From contig NZ_JAUOEL010000001.1 in the NCBI RefSeq assembly GCF_030540765.1, positions 806,001 to 870,000 of the forward strand: a DNA stretch of 64,000 bases. The letters are read 5' to 3'. The notes under the pieces are model-generated. The model saw only the letters and a program-made list of their open reading frames with translations, was not told the DNA's origin and searched no databases. Below, in pieces: positions 52,234 through 61,895 of this stretch. Each line of letters begins with the position of its first letter. Position 1 is the stretch's first letter. Both the position numbers and the translations under genes were made by a program. This stretch comes from Flavivirga jejuensis. Lineage in GTDB: Bacteria; Bacteroidota; Bacteroidia; Flavobacteriales; Flavobacteriaceae.

Positions 52234-53083
52234 ATTTTTTTCTACTATTATAGCTTGTTTTGTCGCTACAGTTGTTTTTGCTCAATCTAATTTAAACGAT
52301 TATAAGTATGTCATTGTTCCTAATAAATATGATTTCTTAAAGGAAAAAAACCAATATCAATTAAATTCTTTAGCACAATTTTTATTTAAAAAATATGGGT
52401 TTGAGGCTTTGATGGAAGGAAGCGATTATCCTGAAGATTTAATTAGAAATAGATGTTTAGCACTAAGGTCTGATGTTATGAAGGGAACAGGAATGTTTAA
52501 AACTAAATTAACAATAGAACTTAAAGATTGTAATGATCAAATAGTTTATACATCTAAGTTGGGAGAAAGTAGGGAAAAAGATTTTGCTAGAGCTTATACG
52601 GGTGCCCTTAGAGCAGCTTTTAAATCTGTTGAAACTCTTAATTATAAATATGAGCCTAATGAGAGTATTACATCTTTGGGAACTCAAAAAACAGTAGTAA
52701 AGAATGAAGTAGCTCAAGAAATTCAGCAATTAAAACAAGAGATTCAAAATCTTAAAAAAGAAAAAGAATCTGAAATTGTTGTAAATACACCGAAAGTTGA
52801 TACTGGGGCAATTGTACCTCCAGTCAAAGAAGAAAACACTGCAAAAACAGATGCTATGGAAGAAGCAGTATATGATGTATTATATGCTCAAGAAATTGAA
52901 AATGGGTTTCAATTAGTAGACAGTTCTCCAAAAGTAATCTACAGAATTAAACAAACTAAACTTGATAATATATTTTTAGTAGAAAATAAGAGTGCTATTA
53001 TTTATAAAAAAGATGGCAGTTGGACTATTGAATACTATTCAAATAATACACTTAAACAGGAGAAATTAAATATTAAGTTTTAG
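52223..53083 (+). CDS. Exported protein with a coiled-coil segment, envelope operon
   Basis: The 286-residue protein has a signal peptide (ending TVVFAQ). An N-terminal domain follows (YKYVIVPNKYDFLKEKNQYQ, AQFLFKKYGFEALMEGSDYP, CLALRSDVMKGTGMFKTKLT). A coiled-coil (EVAQEIQQLKQEIQNLKKEK) and a C-terminal domain (VIYRIKQTKLDNIFLVENKS) come next. I do not recognise a family. The gene starts 11 bp inside the DUF5723 gene, so translation is coupled and a periplasmic partner role is likely. Confidence 0.72.
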   Translation: MKTKFFSTIIACFVATVVFAQSNLNDYKYVIVPNKYDFLKEKNQYQLNSLAQFLFKKYGFEALMEGSDYPEDLIRNRCLALRSDVMKGTGMFKTKLTIELKDCNDQIVYTSKLGESREKDFARAYTGALRAAFKSVETLNYKYEPNESITSLGTQKTVVKNEVAQEIQQLKQEIQNLKKEKESEIVVNTPKVDTGAIVPPVKEENTAKTDAMEEAVYDVLYAQEIENGFQLVDSSPKVIYRIKQTKLDNIFLVENKSAIIYKKDGSWTIEYYSNNTLKQEKLNIKF

Positions 53084-53097
53084 TATCCAGCGATCCT

Positions 53098-54375
53098 TTA
53101 ATACCCGTATTTCTCTTTCCAGCGTTGTTTTAAAAATTCCCTATGGGCATTTTCACGGGCGTTGTTTCCTGGTTCGTAAAGTGTTGTGTTTTTAATCTCA
53201 TCTGGTAAAAACTCTTGATTGGCAAAGTTGAGGTCGTAATTATGTGCATATTTATAATTATCACCATAACCTAACTCTTTCATCAATTTGGTTGGTGCAT
53301 TTCTAATCTCTAAAGGCACAGATAAGTTACCCGTATCTTTAACTATTTGTTGCGCTTTACCAATAGCTTTATAAGCGGCATTACTTTTAGGAGAACATGC
53401 TAAATATGTAGCACACTGACTTAATATAATTCTTGACTCTGGATAACCGATTGTAGAAACTGCTTGGAATGCGTTATTTGCTATTACTAATGCAGTTGGG
53501 TTGGCATTACCTATATCTTCACTAGCCAAAATGAGTAGCCGTCTGGCAATAAATTTCACATCTTCTCCACCTTCTACCATACGTGCTAACCAATATACTG
53601 CCGCATTGGGGTCGCTACCTCGAATGGATTTTATAAAGGCAGAAATAATATCGTAATGCTGCTCGCCAGTTTTATCGTAATGAACAGTGTTACTTTGGAT
53701 TCTTTCCAAAACAGAAGCATCTGTAATGGTTATTTTATTAGAGTTGTAAGAGTTCACGATAAGCTCAAAAATATTAAGTAATTTTCTGCCATCACCGCCA
53801 GAAAGCCTTATAAGAGCACTTGTTTCTTTTAGCTTAATTGTTTTTTTAGAAATATCTACATCTTGCTCGATAGCACGTTTTAAGAGTGTTTCTAAATCGT
53901 TTTTATCAAATGCATTTAAGATATAAACCTGACAGCGAGATAAAAGCGCCGAAATAACTTCAAAACTAGGGTTTTCTGTTGTGGCTCCAATTAATGTAAT
54001 CCAGCCTTTTTCTACTGCCTGTAAAAGAGAATCTTGCTGCGACTTACTAAACCTATGAATTTCGTCTATAAATAGAATAGGATTTTTTGTAGTAAATAAT
54101 CCGCCACTTTGTTTTGCCTTATCGATAACATCTCTAATATCTTTAACCCCAGAATTTATAGCACTGAGTGTATAAAAAGGTCTGCCAGATTCCGAAGCAA
54201 TAATATTTGCAAGTGTTGTTTTCCCTGTGCCTGGAGGTCCCCAGAAAATCATCGATGGAATTAACCCCTGTTTTATATGCTGTGTTAAACTACCACGTTT
54301 GCCAACCAGATGATCTTGACTCACATAGTCACTTAAAGTTTTTGGTCTTAAACGTTCAGCTAAAGGTTCATTCAT
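53098..54375 (-). CDS. rarA: Replication-associated recombination protein A
   Basis: The 425-residue AAA+ protein carries the Walker A motif [16 protein letters not shown] (GPPGTGKT at residues 46-53), [19 protein letters not shown] (Walker B), [19 protein letters not shown] (sensor 1) and [20 protein letters not shown]. Length and layout match RarA/MgsA, which acts at stalled replication forks. It is convergent with the envelope operon. Confidence 0.95.
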   Translation of the reverse strand: MNEPLAERLRPKTLSDYVSQDHLVGKRGSLTQHIKQGLIPSMIFWGPPGTGKTTLANIIASESGRPFYTLSAINSGVKDIRDVIDKAKQSGGLFTTKNPILFIDEIHRFSKSQQDSLLQAVEKGWITLIGATTENPSFEVISALLSRCQVYILNAFDKNDLETLLKRAIEQDVDISKKTIKLKETSALIRLSGGDGRKLLNIFELIVNSYNSNKITITDASVLERIQSNTVHYDKTGEQHYDIISAFIKSIRGSDPNAAVYWLARMVEGGEDVKFIARRLLILASEDIGNANPTALVIANNAFQAVSTIGYPESRIILSQCATYLACSPKSNAAYKAIGKAQQIVKDTGNLSVPLEIRNAPTKLMKELGYGDNYKYAHNYDLNFANQEFLPDEIKNTTLYEPGNNARENAHREFLKQRWKEKYGY

Positions 54376-54659
54376 AATGTAAAATTAAAGTATTTTTTTA
54401 AGATTTTAACCTGTCCTTGGAATTTACTTTTGGGTCATGCTTTCAAACAAGTAATTGGTCCCTTGCATATTCTATATCTGACATTTTAGCATTAAAATTA
54501 AACTTGGAGAACTATTTGCTATCTTTAATCGAAAAAGAATTCTCTTAGGCGCTGCCTTGGAGTTTCCATTGTAGTTCATTCCTGTAAAAATTGGAATAGA
54601 AATAAGTTTTAACCATGTAAATTGCATTCACCCCATTAAAAACAATAGCACTTGACCAA

Positions 54660-55382
54660 ATGAAACATCAAGACCATTTTAAATTCTCAGCAAGAGTCAT
54701 TATATACCCTGTGTTTTTTGTATTGACTATTTGGTTGGTATTTTGGTTCGAAGTACGTTTCGGTTATAACTTTAGCAAATACGGCGTGTATCCTCAAACC
54801 CTAAAAGGTCTAAGAGGTATTATTTTTAGTCCTTTTATTCATGGGGACATACAACACATCTATCATAATACGATTCCGTTATTTGTACTTTCTATGGCTT
54901 TGTTCTATTTCTATAGGCCTATTGCCTGGAAAATTATTTTATTAGGGATTTTGTTTTCAGGATTTTTCACTTGGTGTATTGGAAGACCATCCTATCATAT
55001 AGGAGCCAGTGGATTTATTTATGTTTTAGTGAGTTTTACTTTTTTTAAAGGGGTATTAGCAAAACATTATAGGCTTATAGCATTATCTTTATTAGTTATT
55101 TTTCTTTACGGAAGTATGATATGGTATGCCATTCCTATTAAAGAGGGGATATCTTGGGAAGGTCATTTGTCAGGTTTAATTACAGGCTTACTGTTTGCTT
55201 TTTTCTTTAGAAAAGAGATAGCGAAGCCAAAAAAATATGTTTGGGAGGATGAAAACTATAATGAAGATGAGGACCCTTTTTTAAAACATTTTGATGCAGA
55301 CGGTAATTTTGTTGAGCATACAGAAATTGATGAAGACCAGCCTACTGTAAATTATACCTATAGAGAAAACAAAAATGATTAA
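54660..55382 (+). CDS. Rhomboid family intramembrane serine protease
   Basis: The 240-residue protein has six hydrophobic helices and the catalytic dyad Ser117 in GASGFIYVLVS and His169 in GHLSGLITG. The HxxxN-type segment HIYHNTIPL lies earlier. Rhomboids cut single-pass membrane proteins inside the lipid bilayer. The C-terminal cytosolic tail is unusually acidic (ENYNEDEDPFLKHFDADGN, TEIDEDQPTV). No substrate is evident from neighbours. Confidence 0.92.
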   Translation: MKHQDHFKFSARVIIYPVFFVLTIWLVFWFEVRFGYNFSKYGVYPQTLKGLRGIIFSPFIHGDIQHIYHNTIPLFVLSMALFYFYRPIAWKIILLGILFSGFFTWCIGRPSYHIGASGFIYVLVSFTFFKGVLAKHYRLIALSLLVIFLYGSMIWYAIPIKEGISWEGHLSGLITGLLFAFFFRKEIAKPKKYVWEDENYNEDEDPFLKHFDADGNFVEHTEIDEDQPTVNYTYRENKND

Positions 55383-55720
55383 TCGAAAAAAATATTTGAG
55401 TCGCTGTCTCTGATCTAATTGACAGTAAATAAGGTTTCCGTTAAATTGTCATCTTTGTGTCATCTTGAATATAACCGAAATGAAATCGGGAACTAAATAG
55501 TTTACTTATTAAATTCTAGACTAAGCTGTTTTGTGATTAACTCTCAACTTCACAACAATAAGGTTAATAGGTTATAATTTTTCATGTAAGATGCATATAA
55601 ATATTTGACCTTAAATTACTAGAGTAGTGACTAATAGTTTTAAATTTTGAGTGGCACTTATTAATTGAACTTAGAATTTAATTAAATTTGTTATTCTAAA
55701 TTAATTAACAAAAAAGTGCA
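55383..55720. other. Intergenic stretch
   Basis: This 338-bp AT-rich gap between the rhomboid and helicase genes has no convincing coding frame, no terminator-like hairpin with a T-run, and no TAnnTTTG box at a good distance from the helicase start. TTTG at 55687-55690 could be a -33 box but lacks a paired -7 box. Confidence 0.4.
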
Positions 55721-58369
55721 ATGGTTGAATTAGTAAGGCAAGCAATAAAATTGATAGAAGAAGACAAGTTGTTATCTTCTAATGAAATAGAGAATGCGAA
55801 AAATATTTTCGAACAATATGATCATGTACTTTTATCTCAGGGGAAAGAAAATATTACGATTCTAATTGATGTAAACAAAGATCTTTTTAGCGTTAAGCTT
55901 GTTTTAGAAAACGATGTGTTGTGTGTTAAAATAAATGGAAGTTATTCAGAATGGAATGTGCCCAGTCTTGTAGCATTATATGTTGTAGAAAGTGAAATAG
56001 ATACTGAAGATCTAACCGAAGGTATTAAGTATTCAAAAGAAGGCATGCAAAAAAGGGTTTTAGAAGAGCGTGAGGATAGAGCGAAAAAAGCTGACTATAA
56101 AGTAAATCTTGCCAATAATTTATATGGAGAACATACTTTAATAAATGAAAAAGGAAATACATATAAAGTAACACTTCGCGATTTTAAGAATAAAATAGGT
56201 TACGTAAATAATGTAGATTGGAAAACTAATAAGCTAGGTACCACCAAGCATATTATGTATTTATTTAACTATTTGGAACAAAATACCTCAAAGGTTAAAC
56301 GGTTGAAAAAGACTTATCCTTTTATAGAAATTTTCACAGATCCTTTAAATAATTATAAGATTTCCTGGTTTTTTCCAGAAAAGTTAGAAAAAGAAGAAGA
56401 GACACTTTTGAAGGACTATTTTAAAAATAATAATTCAATTGAAGATAACCAGATAGCTGCTTTTTCTTCTTTTTTATATAAATCAAGAGATTTAGAGCGT
56501 ATAAAAATACGTGAAGAAGTTTTTGAAAAAGTGGAGCACTATTTTGAAAATGAAACATTAGAGGCTATAAAAAAGTCTAGCACATTAAATTTTTCATCTA
56601 TAAAAGCAAACTTGTATCCTTATCAAAAAGAAGGTGTCGAGTTTTCGGTATTTAAAAAAGGAGTGATTGTTGCAGACGAAATGGGACTTGGTAAAACACT
56701 ACAAGCCATAGCAACAGCTATTCTTAAAAAAGAAGTTTTTAATTTCAAGAAAACATTAGTTATTTGTCCTGCATCTGTAAAGCACCAATGGAAAAATGAA
56801 ATTTTAAAATTTAGTAACGAAAATGCCGTTGTTGTTGAAGGATACCCAGATATTAGAAATGGTATCTATTCTAATGATTCAAGTTTTTTTCATATCGTAA
56901 ATTACGAAACCATATTGCGAGATTTACCGTTTATTAATAAATCAGGATATGATTTTGTTATTTTAGACGAAGCACAAAAAATTAAAAACTACGAAACCAA
57001 AACTGCAAATGCTGTTAAAGCAATTGAAAGAAAACACGCTTTAGTAATAACGGGAACTCCTTTAGAAAACAAGTTATTAGATTTGTATTCCATAGTTCAG
57101 TTTTTAGATCAGAAATTTTTAGCACCACAATGGGAGTTTTCATATCAACATTGTATTTTCGATTCTAAACATAAAAATAAAATTAGAGGCTATTACAATC
57201 TTCAAAACTTAAAAAAACGCCTAAGTTCTATACTTATAAGAAGAGAAAAGCAAGAAGTTTTTAAACAATTACCTAATGTTATTCAAAAAGATATATTTGT
57301 ATCCCTTTCTGATGAACAAGAAAACCTGCACAATAGTTTTGCTAGAGGTATAGCTTCTATTTTGGCTAAAAAATTTAAAACGGCTTACGATTGGCAAAAA
57401 CTCATGCACTTATTAACCAATATGCGTATGGTATGTGATTCTAGCTATTTAATTGATAAAGAAACCCATTGTTCCCCAAAGCTAATAGAATTAAAGGACA
57501 TTTTATTAGATAAATTAGACGTTAAAAATACTGATAGAAAAATTATTATTTTTTCAGAATGGGTTACTATGCTTGGTCTTATAGGTGATATGCTTAAAAA
57601 AGAAAATATAACTTTTACAATGCTTACAGGGAAAGTTCCTGTAAAAAAACGAGGGGCATTAATAAAAGAATTTGAAGATAACCCAGATTGCCGTATTTTT
57701 TTATCAAGCGAATCTGGAGGGGCTGGTTTAAATTTACAAATTGCAGATACAGTTATAAATTTCGAATTACCATGGAATCCTGCTAAGAAAAACCAACGTA
57801 TAGGAAGAATAGATAGAATAGGACAACAACAGCAAAAATTATATGTCTTTAATTTACTTAGTTATAATTCGATAGAAATGAAAATTGCAGCAGGATTATT
57901 ATTAAAGCAAAATCTTTTTGAGGGCGTTTTAAATTCAGATAATCATACCGATGAAGTTGATTTTTCAGAAAAAGGAAAATCGCAATTTATAAAGCAACTT
58001 GAAGAAATTATTAAAGATGATGATTTTGAGAGTAGTATTGAAACTAATGAAATAGAAACCCTTATTGAAGAAGATTTAGAACATGAAAACCTAGAAGAGG
58101 TTGTTTCGGAAATTGAAACGGAATCAAATAACGCTAAAAGATTAGAAGAAAATACCGTAAAAAAAGAAGCGTCTATCGAGGTTCAAGCCAACCAAAAAAC
58201 GGAGCCGAACTATGAACAAATGGAAGAAGTTATGACTAAAGGAATGGATTTCTTAACTGGAATTTTTAAAATGAGTACAGGAAATGATTTAAGTGCAAAT
58301 GGTAAACCAAAAGTAAAAGTCAATAAAGAAACTGGGGAGGTTTCTATTTCATTTAAAATGGATTTTTAA
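55721..58369 (+). CDS. SNF2-family DEAD/DEAH helicase-like ATPase
   Basis: The 882-residue protein has VADEMGLGKTLQAIATAI (Walker A near residues 322-326), a DEAQKIKNYETKTANAV block near residue 419, TGTPLENKLLDLYSIVQFLD, then IIIFSEWVTMLGLIGDMLKK, SSESGGAGLNLQIADTVINF and RIGRIDRIGQQQQKLYVFNL. The first about 280 residues have no recognised domain. The tail after residue 750 is acidic and probably unstructured. SNF2 ATPases translocate along double-stranded DNA and remodel protein-DNA complexes; the bacterial targets are poorly known. It is a single gene. Confidence 0.92.
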   Translation: MVELVRQAIKLIEEDKLLSSNEIENAKNIFEQYDHVLLSQGKENITILIDVNKDLFSVKLVLENDVLCVKINGSYSEWNVPSLVALYVVESEIDTEDLTEGIKYSKEGMQKRVLEEREDRAKKADYKVNLANNLYGEHTLINEKGNTYKVTLRDFKNKIGYVNNVDWKTNKLGTTKHIMYLFNYLEQNTSKVKRLKKTYPFIEIFTDPLNNYKISWFFPEKLEKEEETLLKDYFKNNNSIEDNQIAAFSSFLYKSRDLERIKIREEVFEKVEHYFENETLEAIKKSSTLNFSSIKANLYPYQKEGVEFSVFKKGVIVADEMGLGKTLQAIATAILKKEVFNFKKTLVICPASVKHQWKNEILKFSNENAVVVEGYPDIRNGIYSNDSSFFHIVNYETILRDLPFINKSGYDFVILDEAQKIKNYETKTANAVKAIERKHALVITGTPLENKLLDLYSIVQFLDQKFLAPQWEFSYQHCIFDSKHKNKIRGYYNLQNLKKRLSSILIRREKQEVFKQLPNVIQKDIFVSLSDEQENLHNSFARGIASILAKKFKTAYDWQKLMHLLTNMRMVCDSSYLIDKETHCSPKLIELKDILLDKLDVKNTDRKIIIFSEWVTMLGLIGDMLKKENITFTMLTGKVPVKKRGALIKEFEDNPDCRIFLSSESGGAGLNLQIADTVINFELPWNPAKKNQRIGRIDRIGQQQQKLYVFNLLSYNSIEMKIAAGLLLKQNLFEGVLNSDNHTDEVDFSEKGKSQFIKQLEEIIKDDDFESSIETNEIETLIEEDLEHENLEEVVSEIETESNNAKRLEENTVKKEASIEVQANQKTEPNYEQMEEVMTKGMDFLTGIFKMSTGNDLSANGKPKVKVNKETGEVSISFKMDF

Positions 58370-58391
58370 CTTATATAACTTTTAGCAAGTA

Positions 58392-59126
58392 TTAAAGACG
58401 TTGTCTTACTACTTCATACAAAAAAGCACCACAAGCCACAGAAACATTTAAAGATTCAATCTCACCTAGTATAGGCAGTTTAGCTTTGGAATCTACAACT
58501 TTCAATATGGAGGGGTTAATACCTCTTCCTTCAGAACCCATAATAATGGCGCAAGGTTCTTTAAACGAAACATCGTATAAGACGTTATCCGTTTTTTCGG
58601 TAGCAGCAATAACGTTTATGCCTGATGCCTGCATGTAAAAAACGGCATCTTTAATATGATCCACTTTACAAATAGGGACTTTAAAAACGGCTCCTGCGCT
58701 AGTTTTAATAGTATCACCATTTACAGGAGCGCCACCCTTTTTTTGAATAATAATGCCGTCAACACCTGTACATTCTGCAGTTCTTATAATAGCTCCAAAG
58801 TTACGAACATCGCTTAATTGGTCTAATAGTAAAAACAAAGGCGTTTTATCAGATTCTAATACGCTTAAAACTAAAGTTTCTATGTCATGAAATTCAATTG
58901 GAGAAATTTGGGCAACAGCACCTTGATGATTTTTTTTAGTGAGTCTATTAAGTTTTTCAACAGGTACATAGGAAGAATTGATGGCGTTTTTCCTTAAAAC
59001 GGTTTCTAACTCACTAAAAAGCTCTCCTTTAAGGCCTTTTTGAAGAAATACTTTATCAATTGATTCACCTGCGTTTATTGCTTCAATAATAGCTCTAATT
59101 CCAAAAATCTGTGTTTGTTCTTGCAT
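58392..59126 (-). CDS. rlmB: 23S rRNA (guanosine(2251)-2'-O)-methyltransferase
   Basis: The start was set at the ATG at 59126 (MQEQTQIFGIRAIIEAIN); the longer frame begins with GTG. The 244-residue SPOUT protein has LDQLSDVRNFGAIIRTAECT, IIQKKGGAPVNGDTIKTSAG, IIMGSEGRGINPSILKVVD and LNVSVACGAFLYEVVRQRL. It methylates a guanosine in the peptidyl-transferase loop of 23S rRNA using SAM. It is followed by the helicase gene (convergent), and upstream of its start is the terminator of the SusCD locus. Confidence 0.95.
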   Translation of the reverse strand: MQEQTQIFGIRAIIEAINAGESIDKVFLQKGLKGELFSELETVLRKNAINSSYVPVEKLNRLTKKNHQGAVAQISPIEFHDIETLVLSVLESDKTPLFLLLDQLSDVRNFGAIIRTAECTGVDGIIIQKKGGAPVNGDTIKTSAGAVFKVPICKVDHIKDAVFYMQASGINVIAATEKTDNVLYDVSFKEPCAIIMGSEGRGINPSILKVVDSKAKLPILGEIESLNVSVACGAFLYEVVRQRL

Positions 59127-59142
59127 GGGGTAAAGGTATAAA

Positions 59143-59171
59143 AAAACCACCTCAACAGAGGTGGTTTTTAG
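59143..59171. terminator. Terminator of the SusCD locus
   Basis: AACCACCTC and GAGGTGGTT around a 4-base loop (59146-59167) are flanked by A-runs and T-runs in both directions. It lies 22 bp after the stop of the 166-aa lipoprotein gene and just upstream of the rlmB start. Confidence 0.8.
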
Positions 59172-59192
59172 TACTAGTTAAAATTATCGTAA

Positions 59193-59693
59193 TTAGTGTT
59201 CGTCTTCTAACAAACCAGTTCTTTTATAACCTCCTATTAAATATATGTTACCAGGGTCATTTTGTAAGGTAACTTTAAAAGCAATACTATCTACTACATT
59301 ACCTCCTGTAGATGTTGTTGCTTTCTCCAATACCTTACCTTCAGTAACAGTAGCGATTCCAGCTGCATCAAAAAGATTTTCGGCATCAGAAATTGAAAAA
59401 GTCATAGTACTTAGATCAACGGATACTTTAGACTTTAATGGAAAAATACTTTCGTGATCATCTAGCCATAAGCTATTGTTATTATCACTGGTATTGTATG
59501 TGGAAAATAAACTAAAACCTGTTAATGCATTAGTACCACTTTCATCATAAGCTTTAACATACCAGTCACCTGCCATTTCAACAACTAGAGTTGAGCCTGG
59601 ATCTGGTTCTCCTCCCTCATCGCAGGAATTAATTCCTACTATAAGGAATGTTCCCAATATTAACTTTACTATTATATTTCTTAATGTAATCAT
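59193..59693 (-). CDS. SusCD-associated lipoprotein, lipid-binding putative hydrolase type
   Basis: The 166-residue protein has a lipoprotein signal (TFLIVGINSC). The mature part contains MAGDWYVKAYDESGTNAL, LFSTYNTSDNNNSLWLDDHE and FPLKSKVSVDLSTMTFSISD. This resembles the lipid-binding putative hydrolase family frequently encoded beside SusCD pairs. The function is unknown. It is the last gene of the unit and is separated from the DUF5011-like gene by 11 bp, so all four genes are one operon. Confidence 0.7.
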   Translation of the reverse strand: MITLRNIIVKLILGTFLIVGINSCDEGGEPDPGSTLVVEMAGDWYVKAYDESGTNALTGFSLFSTYNTSDNNNSLWLDDHESIFPLKSKVSVDLSTMTFSISDAENLFDAAGIATVTEGKVLEKATTSTGGNVVDSIAFKVTLQNDPGNIYLIGGYKRTGLLEDEH

Positions 59694-59704
59694 TTTAACT
59701 AATT

Positions 59705-60364
59705 TTAAGGTGTTGTTTTAATTAATTCACAGTCGTATCCAAAACTAAAAGCAGGGATTGTGATTGTCCAAGTCATGGTCTTTTCATCACCTGATATAGC
59801 ACCAGAAGTTAAATTCCATGTTCCAAAAGCATTATCTGCACTTGTATCAGCAATAGAGGAGCCAGTTACAGCCAATTGACCAGGTGATGCATATGCTCTA
59901 CCAAGTGCTCTGTCAAACTCATAATGCCCAGCAGTTAAGTCAGAACAATTAAACACACTAGGATCTGATGTTGATGACACCAAAATTGGTCCACCACTTC
60001 TTCCTATTCTTTTACCATCCCATACACCTGCAAGCGTACCATTATTTTCGTATACAAAAACAGTTCTGAATGCCTGAGCAGCGAAACCATCTTCATTTAT
60101 TACTTGATAAGTTAAATCATATATCCCAGGTGTATTAGTATCTAAAGTGCCTAATGTTTCAAAAGGAACATCAGCACCAGATATTGTTGCGCTTACTCCA
60201 GGTTCTACAAATGTATTACCTACTTCTACGAGTACAATTGCATCACCTAATGCCTCTACAACTGCAAAATTTGTAACGGTAGAAACACCTTCTGTACTTT
60301 CTACATCACATGCAGTAAAAGCAAAACCACACATGATTAAAGTATATATTATTATTTTTTTCAT
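59705..60364 (-). CDS. SusCD-associated lipoprotein with DUF5011-like immunoglobulin-type domain
   Basis: The 219-residue protein has a lipoprotein signal (ending FAFTAC). VLVEVGNTFVEPGVSATISG followed by LDTNTPGIYDLTYQVINEDG matches DUF5011-type Ig-like domains. A second domain (GVWDGKRIGRSGGPILVSST, AGHYEFDRALGRAYASPGQL) resembles BT_2262-like surface modules. It is likely an outer-membrane, surface-facing binding lipoprotein. It lies 14 bp downstream of the SusD-like gene. Confidence 0.75.
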   Translation of the reverse strand: MKKIIIYTLIMCGFAFTACDVESTEGVSTVTNFAVVEALGDAIVLVEVGNTFVEPGVSATISGADVPFETLGTLDTNTPGIYDLTYQVINEDGFAAQAFRTVFVYENNGTLAGVWDGKRIGRSGGPILVSSTSDPSVFNCSDLTAGHYEFDRALGRAYASPGQLAVTGSSIADTSADNAFGTWNLTSGAISGDEKTMTWTITIPAFSFGYDCELIKTTP

Positions 60365-60378
60365 ATTTCTTTATTTTT

Positions 60379-61884
60379 TTAATTATTCCACCAAACTGGA
60401 ACTGTTATTTCTACAATATCTGGAGCATTTGAATTTCTTGATAATTCAGTGTTAGGATATACCAAACGCTGAGGGAAAACTCCTCCGGTTACACCATTAA
60501 CAGAATAAGCAAACTCTCCTGGCACATAACTTAAACTTGTTTGAGGAACGGCAGAAACAGCAGGGATTCCTGTTCTATGTTGCTCAAAAAATGATTCATA
60601 ACCTTGATCAGGGTAATTAGATATCCATTTTTGAGTTATAATGGCAGAAAGCTTATCATCTAAAGTCCCGGCTTCCGGATATTCATACACGCCGCCAGCC
60701 TCTATAAATGGGGTATGGTCATATGGTGTTTGGAACACCCAATTTTGATTTGCCTCAGATTTTGTGTCATCAAAAAAGTTTGGACTTTTTTCAAATGCAG
60801 CAGCAACACCAGCATCGTACAAAGCTTTTGCTCCTGTACCTCCATTGTATCGTTCCATAGCTTCAGCTTGCATAAAGTAACTTTGTGCAGCACTAATAAA
60901 GAATACTGGAGATAGGGGGCTAATATCTGCAATCGATACAGAATTAGGAGCCGCATCACTGTTGTAGTCTCCTTGGTCTAAAGGGTTTCCTAACCCATAA
61001 AAAGCTTCAAGTCTTGGATCTGAATTAGCGTCTAAATAAGACCACATAGTTCTACTTGCTCTTAGATTAGAGTTCGTGTTCAGTTGTCTTCTATCGTTTT
61101 CATATAAAGGACTACTAGCGTTTGCCTCATCTTTAAAAACACTAGAAGGAATAGCTGCGTCTACAGTTAGAAAAGCAGCATTAGCATTGATCATGGCTGT
61201 AATACCAGCTTGTGCTACAGAAGATCTCGCCTCTGTTTGCCTTAAATAAATTTTAAGTTTCAAAGTATTAGCAAATTCTACCCATCTTGCCATAACGCCA
61301 CTAAACATGAAGTCATCTGCACCTGGTGCTGGTAATGACGAATTTGCTAAATCTCTACCTAGCGCATCATCCAAATCTTCGATCATAAAATCATAGATTT
61401 CTTGGCCAGTATTAAAGTTTGGTTGAAGATTATCAATACCTAAATTAGCTTCTTTATAAGGAATATCATTATAAAAGTCAGTCATTATTTGAGATGCATA
61501 TACATCTAAGCAAGATGCTATCAAATAATAGTTCCAATTCTCTTGCTCAAATGCTAATTTTTTAGCGTTTTTAATATCAGATAACGCATCATACATGTTA
61601 CTCCATCCTCCAGTATAATCATTTGTACCAATACTATAGTCATCTATAGCTCTGTACTGACTGGCTGCTAAACTTTGAGACCATTGCTGTGCCCAAATTC
61701 CTCCTATAAAAGCATAGTAAAAATTTTGAGTAGCTCCAATTCCCATCATTCCAGCCGCGATTTCAGATGATAATGCTGCATTATCTTGAGATAACAAATC
61801 AGGATCTCTGTTTATGTCTAATTGGTCTTCACATGACGATAATAAGAAACTAATCGCCAATAAACTATATATTATTTTTTTCAT
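60379..61884 (-). CDS. SusD/RagB family outer-membrane lipoprotein (SusD_2 type)
   Basis: The 501-residue protein has a lipoprotein signal (LAISFLLSSC). The SusD-like TPR helices include WSNMYDALSDIKNAKKLAFE and the FNTGQEIYDFMIEDLDDAL region. SPVFFISAAQSYFMQAEAME and IITQKWISNYPDQGYESFFE occur later, as in the SusD/RagB_2 group. It caps the SusC barrel and binds a nutrient at the cell surface. It is 11 bp downstream of the SusC-like gene. No glycoside hydrolase is nearby, so a polysaccharide substrate cannot be named; other nutrients, including peptides, are possible. Confidence 0.93.
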   Translation of the reverse strand: MKKIIYSLLAISFLLSSCEDQLDINRDPDLLSQDNAALSSEIAAGMMGIGATQNFYYAFIGGIWAQQWSQSLAASQYRAIDDYSIGTNDYTGGWSNMYDALSDIKNAKKLAFEQENWNYYLIASCLDVYASQIMTDFYNDIPYKEANLGIDNLQPNFNTGQEIYDFMIEDLDDALGRDLANSSLPAPGADDFMFSGVMARWVEFANTLKLKIYLRQTEARSSVAQAGITAMINANAAFLTVDAAIPSSVFKDEANASSPLYENDRRQLNTNSNLRASRTMWSYLDANSDPRLEAFYGLGNPLDQGDYNSDAAPNSVSIADISPLSPVFFISAAQSYFMQAEAMERYNGGTGAKALYDAGVAAAFEKSPNFFDDTKSEANQNWVFQTPYDHTPFIEAGGVYEYPEAGTLDDKLSAIITQKWISNYPDQGYESFFEQHRTGIPAVSAVPQTSLSYVPGEFAYSVNGVTGGVFPQRLVYPNTELSRNSNAPDIVEITVPVWWNN

Positions 61885-61895
61885 TTTCTTTTTTT

